Below, piece by piece: positions 44,739 to 53,552 of a DNA stretch of 64,000 nt. The translations under genes were made by a program, and so were the position numbers. Position 1 is the stretch's first letter, and the number at the start of each line of letters is the position of its first letter. The notes beneath the pieces are model-generated. The model made no database searches. It saw only the letters and a list, made by a program, of their open reading frames with translations, and was not told the DNA's origin. Source of the stretch: Haladaptatus sp. DYF46 (GTDB lineage: Archaea; Halobacteriota; Halobacteria; Halobacteriales; Haladaptataceae); NCBI RefSeq assembly GCF_021083305.1, contig NZ_JAJFAY010000001.1:124001-188000 (forward strand), given 5' to 3'.

Positions 44739-44900
44739 ACGGCCAACTAGTGCGATTATGTGATATCTTTTTCCCGTCGATACGGGTTCTATCCCCGGTA
44801 AGCTACCGTTTCCGTGCGGAAACGTCAGCATTATATCCATAGAACCTGATAGCAATATCCTTTAAATTTCTACAAATCCCCCGGGTCTGAACCGGAATTT

Positions 44901-44926
44901 ACTTAAATTGGTACTGTGGCATTGAA
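44901..44926 (+). promoter_or_regulatory. 26-bp promoter element, copy 3, of beta-helix gene 2
   Basis: ACTTAAATTG, spacer, GCATTGAA ending 3 nt before ATG 44930. It matches the two copies before gene 1 in length and spacing. Confidence 0.65.
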
Positions 44927-44929
44927 TTC

Positions 44930-46357
44930 ATGGCACGCGACGATGCGGTACGCGACGTACCGAACAACGGTCTGTTGAAGCGACGTTCGTATCTGAAATT
45001 CGCCGGAGCGACGGCGGCGGCGTTCGCAGCCGCCGGTTCGGCGACCGGAAAGAAGTATCGAACCATTACCGTCCCGGCGGGGACGAAAAAGACCATCGAG
45101 GTCGGCGACGGTGAGACGTTCGAAAACGTCCTCATCGACATGACGGCGAACGGTGCATCCGCACAGATCCTCACCACCGGGTCCGGATGGACTATTCGAA
45201 ACGTCGGATTCAAAGGCACGCACCCGGGCGGACACTACCTCATGACCCCCGGTGTCTCGGCGGCGAACGGCACCGGATTGGTCGAGAACGTTTACATGGG
45301 CGACGGACAGGTCGCTCGAACCAAGAGCGGTGGAATCTGGCTCAACTCGAACCTCCCCCACCGCGGCACCATCACTTTCCGTAACGTCCACATCGCGAAG
45401 ATGATAGACAACGGCCTGTACGGTTCAGGTCCCGGAGCACGAGGGTACGGCGGGAACCTCCACGTCGAGTCCTCGTACTTCAAAGGCAACACCATCGCCA
45501 ACGTCCGCCTCAACGGGAAGACACGCCCCTGCAACGTGACGAACACCGTGGTCGATACGAGCGGAAATCAGGCCTGTGGCGTCGGTTGTTCCGCCCCCGG
45601 TTCGAAGAACACGCGCGCGATCTGGTCGTGGTACGGCGAAACCCACCTTCGAAACTGTGACATCGTCGGTTCCATCTCGACCGCCCACGGCGGGACGGTC
45701 ACGAAGACGAACACCCGGACCGGCAGCAGCGCGGACCTGACGCCGCCGAAAGGCGTTCCGATGACCGCGGAACAGGCCGCGAGCGGCGCGGGCGGTAGCT
45801 CCGGCAACCGCAAGCAGTCCACCGCGAAAAAACAGGCCAAAGCACGGGGTCTCCCGAACGTCATCAGCATCTCCAGTTCGAACTCCGGTGCGCCCGCCTC
45901 CTACGAGTTCGAGGTCGCCGGAAAAGTGCGAAAATCCACCGACCGCGGTGCGTCGAAGGACGGCGACGACAGCCTCAAGCACGGCATGGCAAAGGGTTCG
46001 GTCGCGGGCGGTACCGACAGCTATCGGTTCTCCGGAACGCTCGCGAGCTTCAGCCTCGACGGCAACGCGACCGTCTTCTTCAACGGCACGAAGGTCACGC
46101 CGGATAAACTCGGCCTGCCGAAGACCATCGTCATCGACGGAACCGTGAACGAAGGCTCCAACGCCTACTCGTTCGACGTGGGCGGTTCGGTCGCGAAATC
46201 CCGTGCCCTCGGGTCGGTGAACAAGCACGACTCCGTCCACGGCACTCGCGTCGACGGCAAAGTCTTCGGTGGCAAGGACGGCTACCGCTTCTCCGGCGAC
46301 CTGAAACGCCTTCAAATCGACGGCAACGCACGCATTTCACTCGGAACGGAGGAGTGA
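44930..46357 (+). CDS. Tat-exported beta-helix protein with two C-terminal beta repeats
   Basis: 475-aa paralogue of the previous gene. KRRSYLKFAG is the Tat motif; residues 45-260 are the beta-helix (TIRNVGFKG, GLVENVYMGDG, NNGLYGSGPGARG). A Ser/Gly/Lys-rich linker (about 280-305) leads to two copies of a roughly 70-residue beta domain (YEFEVAGKVRKS ... YRFSGTLASFSLDGNATVF and YSFDVGGSVAKS ... YRFSGDLKRLQIDGNARIS). This tail is found on other haloarchaeal secreted proteins and may mediate glycan binding or surface attachment; that is inference. Confidence 0.82.
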   Translation: MARDDAVRDVPNNGLLKRRSYLKFAGATAAAFAAAGSATGKKYRTITVPAGTKKTIEVGDGETFENVLIDMTANGASAQILTTGSGWTIRNVGFKGTHPGGHYLMTPGVSAANGTGLVENVYMGDGQVARTKSGGIWLNSNLPHRGTITFRNVHIAKMIDNGLYGSGPGARGYGGNLHVESSYFKGNTIANVRLNGKTRPCNVTNTVVDTSGNQACGVGCSAPGSKNTRAIWSWYGETHLRNCDIVGSISTAHGGTVTKTNTRTGSSADLTPPKGVPMTAEQAASGAGGSSGNRKQSTAKKQAKARGLPNVISISSSNSGAPASYEFEVAGKVRKSTDRGASKDGDDSLKHGMAKGSVAGGTDSYRFSGTLASFSLDGNATVFFNGTKVTPDKLGLPKTIVIDGTVNEGSNAYSFDVGGSVAKSRALGSVNKHDSVHGTRVDGKVFGGKDGYRFSGDLKRLQIDGNARISLGTEE

Positions 46358-46360
46358 TCG

Positions 46361-46570
46361 ATGGGCCAACCTCTCTGGGAGCGGCTTCCCGCGGACCCGG
46401 ACCTCGAAGGGGACCTCGGCTACGAGATCGACGAATGGGACGTCATCCGCGCCCGTCGGGACGGCCGTGGCCGTCTCATGTTCCTTCCGAAGGACAGCGA
46501 GATGCTCCGCGATGACGCGTTCATCCTCGCCGACCCGGACGCCGTTTGCAACGTCGAAAACAGACAGTAA
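46361..46570 (+). CDS. Small hypothetical haloarchaeal protein
   Basis: 69-aa acidic protein starting 3 nt after the beta-helix gene 2 stop, so it is probably translated from the same message. Sequence MGQPLWERLPADPDLEGDLG and LMFLPKDSEMLRDDAFILAD indicate a compact domain. I do not recognise a function. Confidence 0.7.
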   Translation: MGQPLWERLPADPDLEGDLGYEIDEWDVIRARRDGRGRLMFLPKDSEMLRDDAFILADPDAVCNVENRQ

Positions 46571-46580
46571 GCGGCGGCCG

Positions 46581-47132
46581 TTATTGCCCTTCTGCACGCC
46601 GCAGTTCCGGCGGTAATCCCCGTAGGGTTCGGCGTCGGTAGTAGAGGTACTGACCGATGGCCGAAACGCCGTACACGATGAGGATGATTATGGCAGTGGC
46701 GATGCCGGAAATCAGCGCGAACGGGTACACGTTGAACCAAACGCCGATGACGAGGAGGATGCTCCCGATGGAGAGGGCGAGGTAGTACCTGTCCCACGGA
46801 AGCGCGGGTCTGGAGACGTCCCCGAGGTACGTGTCGAGTTCGCGTGCGCGTCGAGAGAGCGAAATCGTCCCCTCGTCGCGGTCGTACTCGACGATACCCG
46901 CGTCATCGAGTTTCGGGAGATGGGTCTGATAGAGCGAGATGTAGACGCGCTTTCGCTGCTCGCTCGTCAAGCTGGACAGCGTGGTCTGGTTTTCCCACAC
47001 CGCCACTTGGTCGGTCAGGTCCGAAAGTTCGACGAGACCTCCCTCCCGACGCAAGTAGTAGAGCGCGTAGCGCCGCCGTGGACTCTTGAGAACTTCGAAC
47101 ACTTGGTCCTGTGAGAGTCCGGAACTAGCCAT
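46581..47132 (-). CDS. DUF7344 winged-helix protein with two membrane helices
   Basis: 183-aa protein. Residues 8-108 are a DUF7344 winged helix (VFEVLKSPRRRYALYYLR, SLYQTHLPKLDDAGIVEYD); residues 118-163 form two closely spaced membrane helices. A membrane-tethered DNA-binding regulator is the simplest reading. It faces the nucleotide-sugar operon at 47546 divergently across 413 nt, so it is a candidate regulator of the glycan cluster. A near-match GTAACAAAG lies 114 nt upstream on its strand (47247-47255). Confidence 0.85.
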   Translation of the reverse strand: MASSGLSQDQVFEVLKSPRRRYALYYLRREGGLVELSDLTDQVAVWENQTTLSSLTSEQRKRVYISLYQTHLPKLDDAGIVEYDRDEGTISLSRRARELDTYLGDVSRPALPWDRYYLALSIGSILLVIGVWFNVYPFALISGIATAIIILIVYGVSAIGQYLYYRRRTLRGLPPELRRAEGQ

Positions 47133-47545
47133 TGTGTGAAGACAGCAGTTGCTCGCTCATCGAAACCAATACACCTCCGTTCGCGTACGTGACCACCCTG
47201 TAGTCACGGATGCCACCACCGCATACACCGGCAATCACCGCTTCCCCACTTTGTTACCACGGTGCTGTTTCGGGGTAGTGTCGCCATACAGTTCGTCTAT
47301 CCGTTGATACCGACCGTTCCCGACATGATAACGTCGATTTCGGCGCTGTAAGAGGCCGTGAAGGGGCTAGTCCCGAACTACCTGCCGCCAAGGAGCGTAT
47401 AACAAAGAGGACAGGTAGAGCATGCAGGATAACGCCCTTCCGTCGCCTGCGTGGCGGAATCGGGCGAATTCACGAACTAACCTATGAACTCACTACCATC
47501 CACTGACACGCCCTGTGATTCGTGTCTCCGCTGGGGTGGTCGCCC
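47133..47545. other. Divergent regulatory region between DUF7344 gene and glycan operon
   Basis: 413 nt without a gene. It contains the motif ATAACAAAG at 47399-47407 (plus strand) and the near-copy GTAACAAAG at 47247-47255 (minus strand), each facing the gene on its side. The distance from the plus motif to ATG 47546 (138 nt) leaves a leader with no ORF I would support. Confidence 0.5.
47399..47407 (+). promoter_or_regulatory. ATAACAAAG motif, site 4
   Basis: Exact copy, 138 nt before the first gene of the nucleotide-sugar operon. Confidence 0.5.
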
Positions 47546-48124
47546 ATGACCGAACAACGGAGTCACGACCGGACCAGCCACTCCGAAACGACGGTTGGAT
47601 ACGCCTATTCGGACGATTCCGCGCCTCCGGTCATCGGCGACGACGCGACCATCCGTTCGGGAACGGTCATTTACGACGACGTGACCATCGGCGACGACTT
47701 TACGACCGGCCACGGTGCGCTCGTCCGGGAGGAGACGACCATCGGCGACGACGTTATCGTCGGCACGAACACGGTTATCGACGGCCAAACGACCATCGGC
47801 TCGAACGTGAGCATGCAGACGAACGTCTACATCCCGACGAACACCACCATCGGCGACCGAGTGTTCGTCGGCCCGGCGGCCACGTTCACGAACGATCCGT
47901 ACCCGATTCGACAATCGAGCGACCTCGAAGGTCCGACGCTCGAAGACGACGTTTCCATCGGGGCGAACGCGACCCTCCTTCCCGGAGTCACGGTCGGTAG
48001 CGGGGCGTTCGTCGCCGCCGGTGCGGTCGTGACCGACGACGTCCCGCCGGAGACGCTTGCGGTCGGCGCACCCGCGGAGATCCGACCGCTTCCCGAGTCG
48101 CTCGGCGGAGGGAACGAACTGTGA
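47546..48124 (+). CDS. Hexapeptide-repeat N-acetyltransferase (WbpD-like)
   Basis: 192-aa left-handed beta-helix acyltransferase. Many I-G-D-D type hexapeptide repeats (VIGDDATIRSGTVIYDDVTI...) and the C-terminal VTVGSGAFVAAGAVVTDDVP, VGAPAEI are typical of sugar-nucleotide acetyltransferases such as WbpD, which acetylates the 3-amino group of UDP-GlcNAc3NA. ATG 47546 (MTEQRSHDRT) is chosen over 47522. Its stop overlaps the GTG start of the aminotransferase. The substrate is inferred from the neighbours. Confidence 0.88.
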   Translation: MTEQRSHDRTSHSETTVGYAYSDDSAPPVIGDDATIRSGTVIYDDVTIGDDFTTGHGALVREETTIGDDVIVGTNTVIDGQTTIGSNVSMQTNVYIPTNTTIGDRVFVGPAATFTNDPYPIRQSSDLEGPTLEDDVSIGANATLLPGVTVGSGAFVAAGAVVTDDVPPETLAVGAPAEIRPLPESLGGGNEL

Positions 48125-49197
48125 TACCCATCGCCGACCCGGAACTGGGCGAGGAAGAGATCGAAGCGACCACCGCCTGCCTCGAAGAGGGACAGCTCGC
48201 GGACGGGCCGGAGGTCCGGCAGTTCGAAGACGAGTTCGCGGCCTTCTGTGGCACCGAGTTCGGCGTCGCCACGAGCAACGGAACGACGGCCCTCCACGCC
48301 GCCTTCGAGGCGCTCGACATCGGGCCGGGCGACCGGGTGGTAACGTCGCCCTTCTCGTTCGTCGCCAGCGCCAACGCGATTCGGCTGGCCGGTGCGGAAC
48401 CGGTGTTCGCCGACATCGACCCGGAGACGTACACGCTCGACCCCTACGCGACCGAGCAGGCCGTGCGGGAACACGAGGCCGATGCGATTCTCGCGGTCCA
48501 CCTGTACGGACTGCCCTCGGAGATGAGCCACTTGCAGGACATCGCCGATACGCACGACGTCGCGCTCGTCGAGGACGCCGCACAGGCACACGGTGCCGAA
48601 TACGACGGTCGGACCGTCGGGTCGTTCGGCGACGCGGCGTGTTTCTCCTTCTACCCGACGAAGAACATGACGACGGGTGAGGGAGGAATGGTAACGACCG
48701 ACCGTCGGGATGTCGCCGAGCGCGCCGCGAGTTACGTCAACCACGGCCGCACGGCGAGCGGCGGATACGACCACGTTCGCCTCGGCCACAACTTCCGGAT
48801 GACCAGCATGGCCGCGGCCATCGGTCGCGTGCAGTTGTCGCGCCTGCCGAAGTACAACGAGGCGCGGCGCGCCAACGCGGCGTATCTCACCGACCGACTC
48901 CGGGACGCGGCGGTCAAGCCGCCCATCGAACCGGACGCCTGCCGGCACGTCTACCACCAGTACACGATTCGTGCCGAGGACCGGGACGGCCTCCGGGAGC
49001 ACCTCGAATCGGAAGGCGTCGGGACGGGCATCTACTACTCGACGCCGATTCACGAACAACCAGCGTACGACCACGTCGACCACGACGCTCCGATTTCGGA
49101 GCAGGTAGCCGAGAACGTCCTCTCGCTGCCCGTCCATCCCGGACTGTCGGGGGACGACGTGCGAACCATCGCATCAGCCATCAAAAGTCATGAGTGA
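48121..49197 (+). CDS. DegT/DnrJ/EryC1/StrS sugar aminotransferase (WbpE-like)
   Basis: 358-aa PLP-dependent transaminase. GTG start at 48121 overlaps the acetyltransferase stop (GTGA). Lys181 in FYPTKNMTTGEGG is the Schiff-base lysine; ATSNGTTALHAAF and FADIDPETYTLDP are family motifs. It would add the 3-amino group to the 3-keto sugar nucleotide made by the next gene's product. Its stop overlaps the oxidoreductase ATG by 8 nt. Confidence 0.92.
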   Translation: MIPIADPELGEEEIEATTACLEEGQLADGPEVRQFEDEFAAFCGTEFGVATSNGTTALHAAFEALDIGPGDRVVTSPFSFVASANAIRLAGAEPVFADIDPETYTLDPYATEQAVREHEADAILAVHLYGLPSEMSHLQDIADTHDVALVEDAAQAHGAEYDGRTVGSFGDAACFSFYPTKNMTTGEGGMVTTDRRDVAERAASYVNHGRTASGGYDHVRLGHNFRMTSMAAAIGRVQLSRLPKYNEARRANAAYLTDRLRDAAVKPPIEPDACRHVYHQYTIRAEDRDGLREHLESEGVGTGIYYSTPIHEQPAYDHVDHDAPISEQVAENVLSLPVHPGLSGDDVRTIASAIKSHE

Positions 49198-50167
49198 ACC
49201 AACGAACGCAGTCGTCATCGGCGTCGGAAGCATGGGCCGCCATCACGCCCGCGTCTACAGCGAACTCCCCGAGGTGAACCTCGTCGGGATTCACGACGTG
49301 GACGAGGAGAACGCGGCGGAGGTCGCCCGAAATCACGGAACGCAAGCGATCGACATGGAGACGGCCATCGAAAACGCGGACGTCGCCTCCATCGCCGTTC
49401 CGACACCGTACCACTACGAAACCGCGAAACAGTGCATCGACGGCGGCGTTCACGTCCTCGTCGAGAAACCGTTCGTCGCCGACCCCGACGAGGGGTTGGA
49501 CCTGATTTCGCGCGCGGAGAAGGCGGACGTGACGATTCAGGTCGGGCACATAGAGCGATTCAACCCGGCGATTCGAACGCTCTCGGAGATCGTCTCCGAA
49601 CTCGACATCATCGCCATCGACGCACAGCGACTCGGCCCGCCGCCGGAGGGACGCGCGGTGGACGTGAGCGCCGTGATGGACCTGATGATTCACGACATCG
49701 ACGTCCTCCTGTCGCTCGTGGACGACGATATCACGTCGGTCACCGCGGTCGGCACACGGGACAACCGCTACGCCAGTGCGAGCATCGAGTTCGACGGCGG
49801 CGTCGTCGCCGGACTCACGGCGAGTCGGGTGACACAGGAGAAGGTCAGAAAGCTCTCGATCACGGCGGCGGAGTGTCGGGTGAACGTCGATTACACCAAC
49901 CAGTCCGTCGAGATTCACCGTCACTCCATGCCGGAGTACATCGAGGACAACGGCGACCTTCGCTACCGCCACGAGAGCATCATCGAGCGTCCGACCGTCG
50001 AGAACGGCGAACCGCTGAAGAACGAACTCCGCTCGTTCGTCCGGAGCGCGAGAAACGGCTCGACGCCCGTCGTCACGGGCGAGGACGGCCTTCGAGTCCT
50101 CGAAGTCGCGCGGAAAATCGACGGGTTGGCGTCCGGGCCGAAAGAGCGGGAGGTGCATCTCGGGTGA
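49190..50167 (+). CDS. Gfo/Idh/MocA oxidoreductase (WbpB-like)
   Basis: 325-aa NAD-dependent sugar dehydrogenase. GVGSMGRHHARVYSEL is the Rossmann motif; HVLVEKPFVAD has the conserved Glu-Lys-Pro; MDLMIHDIDVLLSLV holds the active-site His/Asp pair. By context it oxidises C3 of UDP-GlcNAcA before transamination. Its end overlaps the next gene's GTG start. Confidence 0.92.
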   Translation: MSEPTNAVVIGVGSMGRHHARVYSELPEVNLVGIHDVDEENAAEVARNHGTQAIDMETAIENADVASIAVPTPYHYETAKQCIDGGVHVLVEKPFVADPDEGLDLISRAEKADVTIQVGHIERFNPAIRTLSEIVSELDIIAIDAQRLGPPPEGRAVDVSAVMDLMIHDIDVLLSLVDDDITSVTAVGTRDNRYASASIEFDGGVVAGLTASRVTQEKVRKLSITAAECRVNVDYTNQSVEIHRHSMPEYIEDNGDLRYRHESIIERPTVENGEPLKNELRSFVRSARNGSTPVVTGEDGLRVLEVARKIDGLASGPKEREVHLG

Positions 50168-51519
50168 GCCTGCGAGAGCAGACCACTCTCTACGCGAACG
50201 ACGCGACGAACGCGGAACAGCGCGAAGCGTTCCTCTCCGGCGACGTTCCGGTCGCGGTGTACGGCCTCGGAAAGATGGGCCTGCCGCTCGCGGCGGTGTA
50301 CGCCGACACCTGCGGGAACGTCGTCGGCGCGGACGTCGACCCGGACGTGGTGGCGGCGGTCAACCGCGGCGACTGTCACGTCCAGCGCGAACCGGGTCTG
50401 GACGAACTCGTTTCCGAAACGGTGGCCGACGGCGCGCTTCGCGCGGTCGAATCGCCGACCGAGGCGGCGCGGGACGCGGCGATTCACGTCGCCATCGTCC
50501 CGACGCCGATAACGGACAGCGACGAACCCGACCTCGCCATCCTCCAATCCGTGATGGAGAGCATCGCGGCGGGACTCTCCCCCGGCGACCTCGTGGTCGT
50601 CGAGTGCACGGTTCCGCCGCGAACGACTCGGGACGTGCTGCTCCCGATGCTGGAACGCGAAAGTGACCTCGCGCGCGAGGAGTTCGGCGTCGCGGTCTGT
50701 CCGGAACGCACGTCCAGCGGACGCGCGTTGCAGGACATCCGCGGGGCATACCCGAAGGTGGTCGGCGGCGTGGACGACGAGAGCACGCGCGTCGCGGAAC
50801 TCGTCTACGGCGAACTCACCGACAACGACGTCATCGCGGTGCGGGACGCGACCACCGCGGAGGCCGTGAAGGTGTTCGAGGGCGTCTACCGCGACGTCAA
50901 CATCGCGCTGGCGAACGAACTCGCAACGATCGCCGACGAGGCCGAAATCAGCGTCAACGAGGCCATCGAGACGGCGAACACCCAACCGTTCTGTGACATC
51001 CACAGGCCGGGACCGGGCGTCGGCGGTCACTGCATTCCGTACTATCCGTACTTCCTCATCCGCCAGTTCGACGAGGCGTTCCCGCTGTTGACCACCGCGC
51101 GCGATGTGAACGATTCGATGCCCGCGTTCACGGTGGAGAAGGTCGAGGAATTGCTTTCCGAGGAGGGAAAAACGCTCGCGGATTCGCGGGTGCTCGTCCT
51201 CGGGTTGACCTACCGTCCCGGCGTCGAGGAGACGCGGGCGGCCCCGGCCCGACCCATCTGCGCCGATCTGACCGAACGCGGCGCGGAGGTGTTCGCGGTG
51301 GATCCGGTACTCCCCGACGCCGACGGTTTCGAGGCGACGAAACTGCCGCTCGAATCGATTTCGGATAGCGACTTCGACGCGGCGGTGCTGGTGACGAACC
51401 ACGGCGAGTTCGCGGACATCGACTGGGCCGGGTTCGACCCGATGGCCGTCGTTGACGGTCGAAACTGTCTCGACCTCTCGTGGACCGACCACCGCGTCTA
51501 CACCATCGGAGGTGACTGA
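50164..51519 (+). CDS. Nucleotide-sugar 6-dehydrogenase (WbpA/WecC-like)
   Basis: 451-aa UDP-glucose/UDP-HexNAc dehydrogenase family member. GLGKMGLPLA (residues 34-43) binds NAD; Cys290 in GVGGHCIPYYPYF is the catalytic thiol; AEAVKVFEGVYRDVNIAL provides the Lys/Asn motif. It oxidises C6 of UDP-GlcNAc (or ManNAc) to the uronic acid, the first step of the proposed pathway. The GTG start at 50164 gives VSLREQTTLY; the long upstream open frame is a shadow of the previous gene. Confidence 0.93.
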   Translation: MSLREQTTLYANDATNAEQREAFLSGDVPVAVYGLGKMGLPLAAVYADTCGNVVGADVDPDVVAAVNRGDCHVQREPGLDELVSETVADGALRAVESPTEAARDAAIHVAIVPTPITDSDEPDLAILQSVMESIAAGLSPGDLVVVECTVPPRTTRDVLLPMLERESDLAREEFGVAVCPERTSSGRALQDIRGAYPKVVGGVDDESTRVAELVYGELTDNDVIAVRDATTAEAVKVFEGVYRDVNIALANELATIADEAEISVNEAIETANTQPFCDIHRPGPGVGGHCIPYYPYFLIRQFDEAFPLLTTARDVNDSMPAFTVEKVEELLSEEGKTLADSRVLVLGLTYRPGVEETRAAPARPICADLTERGAEVFAVDPVLPDADGFEATKLPLESISDSDFDAAVLVTNHGEFADIDWAGFDPMAVVDGRNCLDLSWTDHRVYTIGGD

Positions 51520-52494
51520 ATGTACGAGGGAAACACCGTCGCGGTGGTCGTTCCGGCGTACGACGAGGAGGGATTGGTCGGTCGGGTCATCGACACCGTC
51601 CCCGACTTCGTCGATAGGGTGTACGCCGTCGACGACTGCTCGACGGACGGAACGTGGGAGGAGATTTGCTCCCACGCCCAGCACGCCGACCCGGTCGCGG
51701 ACGGCGGGGCGATGGGCGACGGACGGATGACGTTCGACCAGCGCGTCGTGCCGATTCGCCACACGGAAAACCGCGGCGTCGGCGCGGCCATCAAGACCGG
51801 GTACTGTCGCGCCCACGAGGAGAACATCGACGTGACGGCGGTGATGGCCGGGGACGGACAGATGCGCCCAGAGATGCTGGAACGGATCATCCAACCGATC
51901 GTCGATGGCCGGGCCGATTACGCGAAAGGGAACCGCCTCTCGACGCCGGGATTCCGCGAGGGGATGTCGGCGTGGCGGAGTTTCGGCAACTGGCTTCTCA
52001 CCTTCCTCACGAAGGTCGCGAGCGGTTACTGGGGGATGGTGGACCCACAAAACGGGTACACCGCGATTTCGGGGCGGGCGCTCTCGAACCTCGACATCGA
52101 GGACGTGTACGACGATTACGGCTTCGCCAACGCCCTATTGGTTCGCCTGAACGTCCACGACATGCGGGTCGCCGATGTGACGATGCCCGCCGTCTACGGC
52201 GACGAGCAGAGCACGATTCGCTACTCGACGTTCATCCCGAAGCTTTCGGCGCTGTTGCTGTGGAGCTTCCTCTGGCGTTTGAAGACGAAGTATCTGGTCC
52301 GCGACTTCCACCCGCTCGCGTTCCTCTACGGACTCGGGACGCTCGGAACCGCCGCCGGGGTGCTCTCGCTCGCTCGCCGCAAGCGGGAGTCGAGCGACGG
52401 TCTCACCGCGGTGCTGCTCGGCGGCGTCTGTCTCGTGCTGGCGATGACCTTCGACAGGGAGGAGAACGCGGACCTGGAGGTGGACTGCGAATGA
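51520..52494 (+). CDS. Family 2 glycosyltransferase with C-terminal membrane segment
   Basis: 324-aa GT2 enzyme, ATG directly after the dehydrogenase stop. VAVVVPAYDEEGLVGRVIDT opens the Rossmann-like GT-A fold; AVDDCSTDGTW and MAGDGQMRPEML give the nucleotide-sugar and metal sites. Two hydrophobic segments near residues 265-315 would anchor it in the membrane, as in dolichol-phosphate mannose synthase-like enzymes. Probably initiates or extends a lipid-linked glycan. Confidence 0.9.
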   Translation: MYEGNTVAVVVPAYDEEGLVGRVIDTVPDFVDRVYAVDDCSTDGTWEEICSHAQHADPVADGGAMGDGRMTFDQRVVPIRHTENRGVGAAIKTGYCRAHEENIDVTAVMAGDGQMRPEMLERIIQPIVDGRADYAKGNRLSTPGFREGMSAWRSFGNWLLTFLTKVASGYWGMVDPQNGYTAISGRALSNLDIEDVYDDYGFANALLVRLNVHDMRVADVTMPAVYGDEQSTIRYSTFIPKLSALLLWSFLWRLKTKYLVRDFHPLAFLYGLGTLGTAAGVLSLARRKRESSDGLTAVLLGGVCLVLAMTFDREENADLEVDCE

Positions 52495-53552
52495 AGGTAC
52501 TGACCGTCGTCGGCGCGCGTCCACAGTTCGTCAAGGCCGCCGCCGTCTCCCGGGTCCTCCGCGAGGACCACGAGGAGGTCCTCGTCCACACCGGCCAACA
52601 CTACGACGAGGACATGTCGGACGTGTTCTTCGAGGAGCTGTCCATCCCGTTCCCGGACACCAACCTCGGCGTCGGGTCCGACACGCACGGCAGACAGACC
52701 GGCGCGATGCTCTCCGGGTTGGAGGCCGAAATCGAGGCCGAAGAACCGGACGCGGTGCTCGTCTACGGCGACACCAACTCCACGCTCGCGGCGGCCATCG
52801 CCACCTCGAAGATGGACCCGCCGCTGGCCCACGTCGAGGCCGGCATGCGAAGCGGAAGCGAGATTCCCGAGGAGACGAACCGCGTCCTCACCGACCACGC
52901 CGCGGACCTGCTGTTCGTCCCCTCCACCGACGCCGCCGCCAACCTCGCGCGCGAGGGAATCACCGAGGGCGTCCACAACAGCGGCGACGTGGGATACGAC
53001 GCGCTCCTCTGGGCCCGCGAACGGGCCGACAGGAGCGTCCTCTCCGAGTTCGACGTGAATGGGAGGGAGTTCGTCCTCGCCACCGTTCACCGGGACACGA
53101 ACGCGGACGACCCCGACAAACTGGAGGCCATCGTGGACGCGCTGGTTTCGGACCCCCGCCCCGTCGTCCTCCCGGCCCATCCCCGAACGGTCGCCCGATT
53201 GGAGGAGTTCGGCCTCTACGGCCGAGCGGAGCGCGAACTGACGCTGACGGAACCCGTCGGCTACCGGCAGTTCGTCGCCCTCTTGGACGCCGCGACGGCC
53301 GTCGCCACCGATTCGGGCGGCGTCCAGAAGGAGGCGTTTTTCCTCGACACGCCGTGTGTCACGCTCCGTGACGAGACCGAGTGGGTCGAGACGGTGGAGA
53401 GCGGGTGGAACACGCTCGTCGGCGCGGACGAAGCGGCGATTCGAACCGCCCTCTCGAACGCGACGACGCCGACGGAGAAGCCAACGCCCTACGGCGATGG
53501 AACCGCTGCCGAACGAATCGTGGAGGTGCTTTCCGATGTTACCCGGCTATGA
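52491..53552 (+). CDS. wecB: UDP-N-acetylglucosamine 2-epimerase (WecB/WbpI family)
   Basis: 353-aa non-hydrolysing 2-epimerase. MKVLTVVGARPQFVKAAAVS, THTGQHYDEDMSD-like VLVHTGQHYDEDMSD, VYGDTNSTLA, HVEAGMRSG and TDSGGVQKEA are the canonical motifs. Its substrate could be UDP-GlcNAc (WecB) or UDP-GlcNAc3NAcA (WbpI); neighbours favour the latter. ATG 52491 overlaps the GT2 stop by 4 nt, and its end overlaps the deacetylase start by 17 nt. Confidence 0.94.
   Translation: MKVLTVVGARPQFVKAAAVSRVLREDHEEVLVHTGQHYDEDMSDVFFEELSIPFPDTNLGVGSDTHGRQTGAMLSGLEAEIEAEEPDAVLVYGDTNSTLAAAIATSKMDPPLAHVEAGMRSGSEIPEETNRVLTDHAADLLFVPSTDAAANLAREGITEGVHNSGDVGYDALLWARERADRSVLSEFDVNGREFVLATVHRDTNADDPDKLEAIVDALVSDPRPVVLPAHPRTVARLEEFGLYGRAERELTLTEPVGYRQFVALLDAATAVATDSGGVQKEAFFLDTPCVTLRDETEWVETVESGWNTLVGADEAAIRTALSNATTPTEKPTPYGDGTAAERIVEVLSDVTRL

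Noticed and set aside
49963-52050. 695-aa open frame antisense to the nucleotide-sugar operon
   Set aside because: Spans several certain genes and their overlaps; composition is typical of a complement reading.
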